In this document: positions 24,099-32,668 of the stretch, piece by piece
Position numbering within the stretch: the first letter of the stretch is position 1
How the letters are laid out: every line of letters starts with the position of its first letter
Assembly (NCBI GenBank): GCA_013349295.1
Contig: DUZW01000011.1
Coordinates: 1-64,000 of the forward strand
From: Deltaproteobacteria bacterium
GTDB lineage: Bacteria; Desulfobacterota; Desulfobulbia; Desulfobulbales; Desulfurivibrionaceae
DNA: 64,000 nucleotides
Reading direction: 5' to 3'
Position numbers and translations under genes: made by a program
The notes under the pieces: model-generated
The model's input: the letters and a program-made list of their open reading frames with translations, nothing else
What the model was told of the DNA's origin: nothing
Database searches by the model: none

Positions 24099-25757
24099 TC
24101 AGGGGGGAACAGACTTAACAATTCCAGGATTGCCCCCCTTCTCCTTCCGATGAGGCGCGTTCCATATCGAGCACTTGTGGGCATCGCAAAGAATGTCCAG
24201 CTGGGGGTTATAGAGCTCGGTATGGATATCCATGATCCCGAGGAGGGTATGAAACAGGTTGTCTTGAGAGAGCTCCCGGCCGGACTGTTGCCTGAGAATA
24301 CCCTTATCAACCTCAAATCTCGAACCAAACCACATGATGGCGGCAATGTGCTTCTGAGCCTCCGGAGCCAACAGATAGGGCAGACCATGCAGGTAAACCC
24401 CGAATTCGCCGAGGGATTCACCATGGTCGCTCATGTAGACCATCGCGGTTTGGAAGCGCTTGTCGTTCTGCTTGAGCAAGGCGATGACCTTGCTTAAAAA
24501 GTAGTCGGTGTACAGGATGGCGTTATCGTAGGCGTTGCCTATCTCCTCCTGGCTGCACTCGTCGAGCTGACTGGTCAGGCATGCCGGAGTAAAACGCTCA
24601 AATTCCTTGGGATACCTCTTGTAATAGGCCGGGCCATGGTTTCCCATCTGATGGAGAACAATCAGGATATCCCCACTCTTCCGCGCATCAATATAGTCCT
24701 GCAGACCGACCAACATGCCTTCATCCCGGCACTCCCCATCGCAAACCGTGTTTCTGGCCGGATCATGATAATCCTCATAGGGCACCCGCAGGGCCACTCC
24801 CTTGGAGTCCGAGTTGTTGTCCCGCCAGAGGACGTTGACCCCGGCCCTCTGGACGACATCAAGGATATTTTCCCTGGCTGCGGCCTTTTTGTTACTGAAT
24901 CCGTCACGGGTCAGATCGGAAAACATGCAAGGGACCGCAGTAGCGGTTGAGGTATCGCAGGACTGCACTTTGGGGTAAAAGATCACATCCTCCCGGCTCA
25001 GCAGGGGATTGGTCGCTCGCCCATAGCCATTCAACGAGAAACGATCAGCCCTGGCCGCCTCACCCACCACCAGGATAATCAGCTCCCGATCCTTGTCCGT
25101 ACGGGCAATCTTGGCATCGGTGCCGATGGCCTGGACCGTCACCGCGGAGGTGTTGATATTCTTTTTTATGTACTTATACACCGAATAAATGGCGTAGGTC
25201 GGATTGCTGTAAAAGCGCAGCTCCTCATGCTCCCGGAAGAAAGAAGCATAGAACCGGCTGAAGAGAAAAAGCGGAATCAGGATGAGAAGAAGAGAGATAC
25301 CAATCATTTTCAGCCGGGACAGGGTCGCCTGACGCAATGATTGCCGCTTAAGCGGAAGCAGACAAACCAGCAACGCCGGCACGACCCCGAGGAAAAACAG
25401 GTACAGAAACAACTTGAGGGAGAAGAGTTCCATGCTCTCCCGCAGATTGGTCTGCAGGATGTTTTGAACCATGATGTAATCGATGATCACGCTGTAGTTG
25501 TTCATAAAGTAACTGCTGCCCGCAGCCGACATGAGCAGGACGACCAAGAGCGGCTTGAGGGTAAAGCGTGAGGCGAGCAGACTCAGAAGCAAAGCGATAA
25601 CCCCGGTCAAGCCCAGGACCAGAGAGGCGAGGAAAAAGAGATTGCTTCCCTCGGCTAGCGGATAGACAGCGATAACGTTCTGAAAAAAAGTGACATTATT
25701 AAACAGAACCAAGAAGCTGGCCGCAGCCAGGATCAACTTGTTGGTGGTCAGTTGCAT
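24099..25757 (-). CDS. Lipid A phosphoethanolamine transferase (EptA/MCR family)
   Basis: A 552-residue inner-membrane enzyme with five N-terminal transmembrane helices (within residues 1-170) and a periplasmic sulfatase-fold domain. Seen: VVGEAARADRFSLNGYGRAT (Glu233 metal ligand), the SCDTSTATAVPCMFS stretch holding the nucleophilic Thr (residues 267-280), LIVLHQMGNHGPAYYKRYP and MVYMSDHGESLGE (Asp/His metal ligands), plus several Cys pairs. It transfers phosphoethanolamine from phosphatidylethanolamine to lipid A, lowering sensitivity to cationic peptides. The length matches EptA. No two-component regulator is adjacent. The last residues run past the conserved domain. Confidence 0.93.
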   Translation of the reverse strand: MQLTTNKLILAAASFLVLFNNVTFFQNVIAVYPLAEGSNLFFLASLVLGLTGVIALLLSLLASRFTLKPLLVVLLMSAAGSSYFMNNYSVIIDYIMVQNILQTNLRESMELFSLKLFLYLFFLGVVPALLVCLLPLKRQSLRQATLSRLKMIGISLLLILIPLFLFSRFYASFFREHEELRFYSNPTYAIYSVYKYIKKNINTSAVTVQAIGTDAKIARTDKDRELIILVVGEAARADRFSLNGYGRATNPLLSREDVIFYPKVQSCDTSTATAVPCMFSDLTRDGFSNKKAAARENILDVVQRAGVNVLWRDNNSDSKGVALRVPYEDYHDPARNTVCDGECRDEGMLVGLQDYIDARKSGDILIVLHQMGNHGPAYYKRYPKEFERFTPACLTSQLDECSQEEIGNAYDNAILYTDYFLSKVIALLKQNDKRFQTAMVYMSDHGESLGEFGVYLHGLPYLLAPEAQKHIAAIMWFGSRFEVDKGILRQQSGRELSQDNLFHTLLGIMDIHTELYNPQLDILCDAHKCSIWNAPHRKEKGGNPGIVKSVPP

Positions 25758-26198
25758 CGACAGGATTCCATGGGGAGAGGATGTTTTCAGGCAGACCGAT
25801 TCGGTCGGAGGCAGCAGGAGCGGGAAGGATTATATCATTTTTTCAACCGACCAGCCATGATTTTCCCCAAAGCATGGTCGGCAAGCGGCCTCGGCATTGG
25901 AGGATCAACCCTCTCCCCCCTCCTTGCGGGGCCTTACGCAATCCTGAGTGCAGCCTCGGGAATATGGTGGTCAGCGGTGTCTTGATTGGGACAGGGGCAA
26001 AGGGCTTTCGTGAGGACGGCGACTGACTCGGAAAACTTCCCTCGCAAGGTTGAGCGGAAAAATCCCTCCGGAACGACACCGTTGAATCACTCCACAACGC
26101 CACGGGGGGGGGGTCAAATGATTTGGCTTTGGCAGGCGATACGGAGACACCACAAATACCACAGGAAACGCTCCATGCCCGAGCCAGACCGACACCAT
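25758..26198. other. Intergenic region with a 10-G run
   Basis: About 440 bases without a convincing gene. It holds the probable promoter of the EptA-type gene and, at 26104-26113, a run of ten G residues. Short open frames here lack ribosome sites and family resemblance. Confidence 0.4.
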
Positions 26199-26456
26199 TC
26201 ACTTAGCGCGACGCACCGCCCGGGTCATGGCCGGCCACTGCCGCGGCAGCAAACAGAGAAAGGGGTAGAGCAGCCAGCGCATCCTGCCAAGACGGGCAAC
26301 GGTCACATCCTTGCAGCGACAGCAATCACAGGAAGCGGCAAGATCCTTTTCCTCGCCGAGCCATTGATGCTGGTAGACCAAAAATACATGGGAATTGACC
26401 TTGGCGCATTCCTCGCACAGCCACTGAACGGTTCCGTTTATCTGCCATTTCTGCAT
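26199..26456 (-). CDS. Small cysteine-rich protein, unknown function
   Basis: An 85-residue protein with zinc-binding-like cysteines: WLCEECAKVN (CxxC), then SCDCCRCKDVTV. The C-terminal half has a hydrophobic MRWLLYPFLCLLPRQWPAM stretch that could be a membrane anchor. AAAGGGA lies upstream of the ATG on the minus strand. The regular Cys pairs favour a real gene over chance; the function cannot be named. Confidence 0.5.
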   Translation of the reverse strand: MQKWQINGTVQWLCEECAKVNSHVFLVYQHQWLGEEKDLAASCDCCRCKDVTVARLGRMRWLLYPFLCLLPRQWPAMTRAVRRAK

Positions 26457-26504
26457 AAGGGAGTCCCTTTTTTATTCTTAATCGTTTGCTATCATTTCCA
26501 GAAC

Positions 26505-26646
26505 GCAACTATCCGGCAGGGCCGCGGAGGGCGTGTCAATTACCGGCAGAAATTCCCGACAAAAGACCTGCGAGCTATGCCGACCCATGCGAACAGGCCG
26601 CTGCCAAAGCAGACGCGGTAGAGATGCGGCGGGGCCGGGCAGTTAA
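26505..26646. repeat. Dispersed structured repeat, copy B
   Basis: About 142 bases, diverged. Shared parts with copies A, C and D include GTGTCAATTACCGGCAGAAAT (compare copy C), CCATGCGAACAGGCCG and AAGCAGACGCGGTAGAGATG. Its ends, CAACTATCCGG and the complement of TTAACTGCCCGG, are inverted. It lies between the Cys-rich gene and the small ORF at 26885. The surrounding 26457-26884 bases hold no other recognised feature. Confidence 0.6.
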
Positions 26647-26884
26647 TCCGGAACAACACCATGCCTATCGGTATCTTCTGTTTTTTCCTTTAATGTTTCA
26701 TTTTTTGAATTCGCGTTGTCGTGTTCGATCTCCCAGGTCGGGGACTTTACCCTAAATCAGTGTCCAAGAAAACAGGTGCCGCCTCAGGGCAGAAAAAAGT
26801 TAATATTCCTCCAGGGTTTCTGTTAAAATAAAGCATTGTATATTTGTCCATGAAGCAAAATGAGACATGCCACCGGGAGGCGCC

Positions 26885-27130
26885 ATGTTCCAGATAAACG
26901 AGATCATCAGCCCCATCCTCACCATTGTCTCGCTCTGTATTCCCTCCCTTTTGTTTGTCAAATTCGGAGTGATTCCGGCAGCCCAGTTTTTTCCCTGGAA
27001 GAATGAGTGCGTTGAAAATCTTTTTTCATGCATCTGGAACTCTTCAGCGCACCCTCCGTTAGATGCGTCCGAAAAAGCGGGTATCTTTTCATTAACTTTT
27101 ATGGAAGGCGATACCACTAAAAACAACTGA
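26885..27130 (+). CDS. Possible small protein with a hydrophobic segment
   Basis: An 81-residue frame starting MFQINEIISPILTIVSLCIP with a hydrophobic N-terminal half (a possible membrane helix or signal). GGGAGG sits 6 bases before the ATG, the main reason to list it. No family resemblance is apparent, and the C-terminal half looks non-coding. It may be a real small membrane protein or chance. Confidence 0.3.
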   Translation: MFQINEIISPILTIVSLCIPSLLFVKFGVIPAAQFFPWKNECVENLFSCIWNSSAHPPLDASEKAGIFSLTFMEGDTTKNN

Positions 27131-27215
27131 TGGCGCGAACGATTGGGGAACTGCTTTCGGCCGACCTCAATCTGGTTTCCAATCCGAAGTTATGCCTTCC
27201 GTGAGGTGATGCGCA

Positions 27216-30200
27216 ATGACGACTGATAGTGTTCCGGGCGGATCAAGTACAACAGTGAGCCTAGCCATTTCCGGATCAATCTACGGCGCGATTGATCCGG
27301 TTGACGTTTATAGCGGTGGAGCGGATGAGGATTGGTATCAGGTCTTCCTGACGGAAGGAACAACGTATCAGTTTTATCTTTCCTCCTTCTTTATCGATGG
27401 CATTCTGGCCCTCTATGATGCGGACAACGTTTTGCAAGCCTATGCCGATAACGGCCTGGATATCGGCGACCCGGAAAGCTTGTATTATACTCCGACGACT
27501 GGGGGTACTCATTATATCGCGGTGTCCGGTTACGGCGGGACAACGGGCAGCTTTCAGCTTGAGGCCATGGCCAACGTCAGCCAGACCGGCGACTTCGTCG
27601 TGGGCGCCGCTTCGACGAGCGCGTCCTTATCCGTGTCCGGCACGGTATGGGGTCACATCGACACTGCGGATAGCGCTGGCGGTTACGATGCCGATTGGTA
27701 CAGCGTTTACCTGAGCGCGGAAGTAACGTATCGTGTTGATCTAGTCAGCGATAGCACTCTGGACGGCATCCTGACTCTGTACGATACCGATGGCACGAAC
27801 ACGTTGACTGACGCGGATGCGTCTTATCAGGGTGGAAGTGAATACTTCTATTACTCTCCAACCACGACTGGCGATTATTACATCGCCGTTGACGGTTGGG
27901 GTGGCACTATCGGTGATTTCTGGTTGTCTGTTTTCCAGATATCCGGGGAAAACTCCTCAATCGACACGGTTGGGCAGACCCCCGACACCAGCGTCAGTGT
28001 GGCGGTCAATTCAAACGCACCGGTTCACGTTGCAGGCACCATCAACGACGGTCTGGATGCCGACTGGTATGCCGTGACGTTGGCAGCCAATACACAGTAT
28101 CAATTCGAGTTGGGCTCATCAAGCCTGGATGGTGTCTTGCAGCTTTATGACGTCCTGGGCAATCAACTTTTCTATATCGATAATAATTGGGCGGTTGGCC
28201 CTGAAAATCTTGTCTGCACGCCTGCGACCACCGGCACTTACTACATCGAGGTGTCTGGTTACGGCGGCTCGACGGGCGATTTCCTGCTCGATATTTATTC
28301 TTCGGCAGCTGTCAGTAATGTTGATGCAGTGGGGGATACTTGCCAAACTGCGGCGTCGGGGATGCTCGATATCCAGGGCGGTGCGATCCGCGGATTTGTG
28401 GATTCCGGGCTGGACGAAGACGTGTATTCGGTCGCGCTTGCCGCTAATACAACATATCTTTTTAATCTTTCATCAACCTCGCTCGATGGTACGCTGATCC
28501 TGTATGGAATCACCGGGGAGAGGTTGGAGTCCGCTGATTATGGTGGGACGGGCGACGAGGAGAATCTATATTTCACACCGGCCACCTCGGGCAACTATTG
28601 CATCAGTGTGGGCGGTTGGTCCAGTTCCACCGGCAGCTATGACTTGACCGCATCCGCTTTGGCGATAGCTGACGGTGAGGTCCCGGGGGATACAACTTCC
28701 ACCGAGAATTTGTGGGTGCCAGGCTTCATCGATAACCAAATTGATTTCGGCAATGATGAGGACTGGTTCAGCATCCGCTTAAATCAAGGCTCAAAATATA
28801 ATTTTGACCTATATTCAAACGACGGCATGCTGGATGGCATCTTGCAGATCTTCGATGCGAATGGCCTTCCCGTCTACGACCACTATGGCAACGGCTATGC
28901 GGACAATGGCTGGTACATTGGTGATGCCGAAAGCCTTCATTTTACTGCTCCCACGACGGGTGATTACTTTATCCAGGTTTCCGGATTTGGCGGAACGACC
29001 GGCAGTTATAGTCTTTATGCGGCGGAGGCATGGGATGGCTACCTGAATGTAACTTCTTACGACGACATCAAATGGGAGGTAATCGATTGGTGGAGTTGGG
29101 ATGATGCAACCTGGGCAGCCTATAGTGATCTAATTGCTTGGTCAGCTGTTGGGTGGGAAGAGCTTGCCGATTATTCCGCTCTGGAGTGGAACTATGTGGA
29201 TTGGGCGGAGTTCGACTACACGACCTACAACCTCTTAGAATATGAACAAATCGATTGGAACGAGCTGCTTGTGGATGACTGGTACGACATCGATTGGAAT
29301 TACATCGATGCCATCAGCCTGAATTGGAATCAACTGCAATATGAGTCTGAATATGACCCGACTGTAAATTACGATTTATTGACTGGCTGGGATATCGATT
29401 CCACAATCGCCGATGCTGCCGGAAATATTGGCAACGACAAAGTTGAAGGTGGAGTCGCCAATGACACCGCGTTGTTGGGTATGGGATTGGATTATTTCAT
29501 TGGCGGCTCAGGGGATGATTATGCCGATGGCGGTGGTGGAGCAGACTATCTGGCCGGTGGTGATGGCAACGACATTTTGAATGGCGGCCCCGGTCACGAC
29601 GCCATGGAAGGCGGATCGGGTAACGACACCTACTATGTCGACAGTTTGAATGACAGCGTCATCGAAACCGAGAGCGTGTCAAGCGCCCTGAATTTCCGGC
29701 TTGCCCTCAGCCTTGGCGGCAACATCGACAAGGTCATCGCCAGCATCAGCTACACCCTGGGCAACTCCCTCGAAAACCTCGACCTTGCCGCGGGAAGCGG
29801 GAATCTCACCGGCACCGGCAACGCACTGGCCAACGTCCTGACCGGCAATGAAGGCAATAACACTCTCACCGGCGGCGCGGGCAACGACAGCCTGAACGGC
29901 GGCGCAGGCATCGATATCGCCGCCTACAGCGGAAGCCGAGCCGGTTTCACTTTGGCCCAATCCGGCACAGGTTTTATTGTCACCGACTCCACGGGTATCG
30001 AAGGAGTTGATACGGTAACCAACATCGAACGCCTTGCCTTTGCCGACAGCAGGCTTGCCGTGGACGTTATCGACGGCAATGCGGGCACCACCGCCAAGAT
30101 CCTGGGCGCCGTGTTCGGTGAGGAATCCGTTGCGAATACGGCCTCCGTGGGCATCGGCTTGAGTTATCTCGACGGCGGCATGAGCTATGTTGATCTGATG

Positions 30201-30434
30201 TCGCTGGCCCTGAACGCAGCGGGCGCCACCACCAACACGGCAATAGTCGGTTTATTGTGGACCAACCTGTTCGGGAGCGCGCCTACCTCCGCGGAGGCTG
30301 CACCGTATGTCGCCATGCTGGAGAGCGGTTCTTTAAGTGCCGGAGCCTTGGGGGTGTTGGCGGCGGATACGGACTTGAACACCGCCAATATCAATTTGAC
30401 CGGATTGGCCCAGACTGGGATCGTGTATATTTAA
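27216..30434 (+). CDS. Giant RTX protein with five PPC-like domains and a Trp-rich repeat region
   Basis: A 1072-residue acidic secreted-type protein. Residues about 28-607 hold five copies of a bacterial pre-peptidase C-terminal (PPC)-like beta domain, each with DxDWYxVxL, SLDGxLxLYD and GxYxIxVSGYGGTTG. Residues about 608-728 form an unusual Trp/Asp/Tyr-rich region with IDWNEL, DIDWNYID and WEELADYSALEWNYVDW units. Then come RTX nonapeptides (GGSGDDYADGGGGADYLAGG) and a C-terminal module ending NTANINLTGLAQTGIVYI that is shared with the two later RTX proteins. Calcium-bound secretion through a type I system is the usual fate; no such exporter is in the window. GAGGTGATG precedes the ATG. 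Confidence 0.88.
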   Translation: MTTDSVPGGSSTTVSLAISGSIYGAIDPVDVYSGGADEDWYQVFLTEGTTYQFYLSSFFIDGILALYDADNVLQAYADNGLDIGDPESLYYTPTTGGTHYIAVSGYGGTTGSFQLEAMANVSQTGDFVVGAASTSASLSVSGTVWGHIDTADSAGGYDADWYSVYLSAEVTYRVDLVSDSTLDGILTLYDTDGTNTLTDADASYQGGSEYFYYSPTTTGDYYIAVDGWGGTIGDFWLSVFQISGENSSIDTVGQTPDTSVSVAVNSNAPVHVAGTINDGLDADWYAVTLAANTQYQFELGSSSLDGVLQLYDVLGNQLFYIDNNWAVGPENLVCTPATTGTYYIEVSGYGGSTGDFLLDIYSSAAVSNVDAVGDTCQTAASGMLDIQGGAIRGFVDSGLDEDVYSVALAANTTYLFNLSSTSLDGTLILYGITGERLESADYGGTGDEENLYFTPATSGNYCISVGGWSSSTGSYDLTASALAIADGEVPGDTTSTENLWVPGFIDNQIDFGNDEDWFSIRLNQGSKYNFDLYSNDGMLDGILQIFDANGLPVYDHYGNGYADNGWYIGDAESLHFTAPTTGDYFIQVSGFGGTTGSYSLYAAEAWDGYLNVTSYDDIKWEVIDWWSWDDATWAAYSDLIAWSAVGWEELADYSALEWNYVDWAEFDYTTYNLLEYEQIDWNELLVDDWYDIDWNYIDAISLNWNQLQYESEYDPTVNYDLLTGWDIDSTIADAAGNIGNDKVEGGVANDTALLGMGLDYFIGGSGDDYADGGGGADYLAGGDGNDILNGGPGHDAMEGGSGNDTYYVDSLNDSVIETESVSSALNFRLALSLGGNIDKVIASISYTLGNSLENLDLAAGSGNLTGTGNALANVLTGNEGNNTLTGGAGNDSLNGGAGIDIAAYSGSRAGFTLAQSGTGFIVTDSTGIEGVDTVTNIERLAFADSRLAVDVIDGNAGTTAKILGAVFGEESVANTASVGIGLSYLDGGMSYVDLMSLALNAAGATTNTAIVGLLWTNLFGSAPTSAEAAPYVAMLESGSLSAGALGVLAADTDLNTANINLTGLAQTGIVYI

Positions 30435-30445
30435 GAGGGGAAAAC

Positions 30446-32551
30446 ATGTCTATTTTGGGGGACACTACAGCTCCGGAAGTTACAAACATAATTCTCGTGG
30501 GCCCCAACACGATCGTTGTCGAGTTTTCGGGGAGCATCACCTGGATTCCGTATGGAACGCCTAGTGTCATCTTATTGAACGGCACAGGAACGGGTATCGT
30601 GACCGACGGCTTTCTTGCCGGCAACTTACTTACTCTTACCACATCTGTTTCGATTGCCCCGACCGACTGGCTGCTCATGATTGCCGGCGGCGATTTCGCG
30701 GATGCTTCCGGCAATGTCACCATATCCGGGATGAAATTAGCCTTCGGCGGCACCGGCGACAATACCATCGACTTGAGCGCTTCCACGACGGATGGTCTGC
30801 TGATTGTCGGCCACGATGGCAATGATACGCTGATCGGCGGAACGGCCGACGAGATTTTAGCCGGCGGACAGGGCGATGACATTCTTGATGGAGGGGCTGG
30901 TTTTGACATTGCTTACTACAATAGGGAACCTGCCGGGGTCACCGTCAACCTGGCGTTGACGACCCCGCAGCATACCGGTGGAATCGGCGGTTCTGGAGCC
31001 AGTGACCTTGACACCCTGCTCAACATAGAAGGTTTAAGCGGCAGCGAGTTCGACGACATCCTGATTGGCAACACGCTTGATAACCGTCTGTATGGGAACG
31101 GCGGCAACGACACCCTGGATGGCGGTGTGGGTTCGGACACGGCTTTTTATTCCGGAACTCGCTCGAACTACATCATTACCCAGTCCGGCAGCAATTACAT
31201 CGTCAGTGATATTGTTGGCACCAATGGAACCGACACCCTCACGAACATGGAACGTATCCAATTTTCGGATATAACCATTGTTGTGTCGGAGGGCGGCGAC
31301 GGCGACGACACCCTGGCCGGCGGCGATAACGATGATATCCTGACCGGCGGCGACGGCGACGACATCCTGACCGGCGGCGCAGGCGACGACATCCTGATCG
31401 GCGGCGCAGGTATCGATACCTTCAACGTGGATGCCGGTACGGATACCCTGGCGGATGCGGTGCCCGGAACGGATATCATCAATATCAGCAGCAATGCGAC
31501 GGCCGTGCAAAGTCTGACGGTTGCCTCTGCGAGCTACGCCACGAACACCACCAACAACGGCACGCTGGTGATCAACGCCCTGGCCTCGACCCCCTCCACG
31601 ATCACAGGGTCATCGGGTATCGACATCATTACCGGCAGCAGTGCAGGCGATACCCTGGCCGGCGGAGCGAACAATGACATCCTCAACGGCAATCTGGGTG
31701 CGGACGCCATGTCGGGAGGATTGGGCGACGACATCTACTATGTGGACAACGAAGGTGACAGCGTCATCGAAACCGAGAGCGGAGCGAGCAGTGCCCTCGG
31801 TTTAACACGGCTTGGCTTGAGCCTTGACAGCAACATCGACAAGGTCATCGCCAGCATCAGCTACACCCTGGGCAGCGCCCTCGAAAACCTCGACCTTGCC
31901 GCGGGAAGCGGGAATCTCACCGGCACAGGCAACGCACTGGCCAACGTCCTGACCGGCAATGAAGGCAACAATACGCTTACCGGCGGCGCGGGCAACGACA
32001 CCCTGGACGGCGGCGCGGGCATCGATATCGCCGCCTACAGCGGAAACCGGAGCAGCTTCAGTTTGGCCCGATCCGGCGCAAACCTTACGGTCACCGATTC
32101 GACCGGAGCCGAAGGCGTGGACACAACAACCAATATCGAGCGCCTTGACTTTAACGACAGCAGGCTGGCCGTGGACGTTATCGACGGCAATGCGGGCACC
32201 ACCGCCAAGATTCTGGGCGCCGTGTTCGGCAAAGATTCCGTCTCGAATACGGCCTACGTGGGCATCGGCTTGACGTATCTCGACGGCGGCATGAGCTATC
32301 AGGATCTCATGCTGCTGGCCTTGAACGCAAAACTCGGCACTGGTTTTTCCAATACCGATCTAGTCAATCTGCTGTACTATAATCTTGTCGACGTCCTGCC
32401 GTCCGCCGTTGACCTCGGCTACTGGACAGGAACGCTCACTTCGGGGCAGTTTACTCAAACTTCTTTGGCGGTAATGGCCGCAGACCATAGCTTGAACACC
32501 GCCAATATCAATTTGACCGGATTGGCCCAGACTGGGATCGTGTATACGTGA
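30446..32551 (+). CDS. RTX protein with the shared C-terminal module
   Basis: A 701-residue protein. The N-terminal ~110 residues (from DTTAPEVTNIILVGPNTIVV) look like an Ig-like or SwmB-type adhesive domain, followed by RTX repeats in two blocks, including TLAGGDNDDILTGGDGDDIL. The C-terminal 280 residues are nearly the same as in the protein at 36220. I chose ATG 30446 with AAGAGGGGAAAAC upstream; the frame open from 30257 overlaps the previous gene. It starts 11 bases after the upstream RTX stop, so the two are probably co-transcribed. It should be a secreted or surface protein. Confidence 0.86.
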   Translation: MSILGDTTAPEVTNIILVGPNTIVVEFSGSITWIPYGTPSVILLNGTGTGIVTDGFLAGNLLTLTTSVSIAPTDWLLMIAGGDFADASGNVTISGMKLAFGGTGDNTIDLSASTTDGLLIVGHDGNDTLIGGTADEILAGGQGDDILDGGAGFDIAYYNREPAGVTVNLALTTPQHTGGIGGSGASDLDTLLNIEGLSGSEFDDILIGNTLDNRLYGNGGNDTLDGGVGSDTAFYSGTRSNYIITQSGSNYIVSDIVGTNGTDTLTNMERIQFSDITIVVSEGGDGDDTLAGGDNDDILTGGDGDDILTGGAGDDILIGGAGIDTFNVDAGTDTLADAVPGTDIINISSNATAVQSLTVASASYATNTTNNGTLVINALASTPSTITGSSGIDIITGSSAGDTLAGGANNDILNGNLGADAMSGGLGDDIYYVDNEGDSVIETESGASSALGLTRLGLSLDSNIDKVIASISYTLGSALENLDLAAGSGNLTGTGNALANVLTGNEGNNTLTGGAGNDTLDGGAGIDIAAYSGNRSSFSLARSGANLTVTDSTGAEGVDTTTNIERLDFNDSRLAVDVIDGNAGTTAKILGAVFGKDSVSNTAYVGIGLTYLDGGMSYQDLMLLALNAKLGTGFSNTDLVNLLYYNLVDVLPSAVDLGYWTGTLTSGQFTQTSLAVMAADHSLNTANINLTGLAQTGIVYT

Positions 32552-32558
32552 CGACCCC
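31677..32558 (+). repeat. Near-identical duplicated segment, copy 1
   Basis: Bases 31677-32558 match 37409-38290 with only a handful of substitutions and no indel up to the stop codon. They encode the last RTX block and the C-terminal module of both RTX proteins. Gene conversion or recent duplication is implied. A diverged third version occupies about 29640-30434. Confidence 0.9.
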
Positions 32559-32668
32559 GCTCCAGGAGTTGCGGCCGGTTCAGCCCGGCGGAGTGAAGCG
32601 AAAAAAACATACTGACGGATATTCACATGTCGCAAATTCGACCAATCAATCTATTGGGGGATCCTGCT

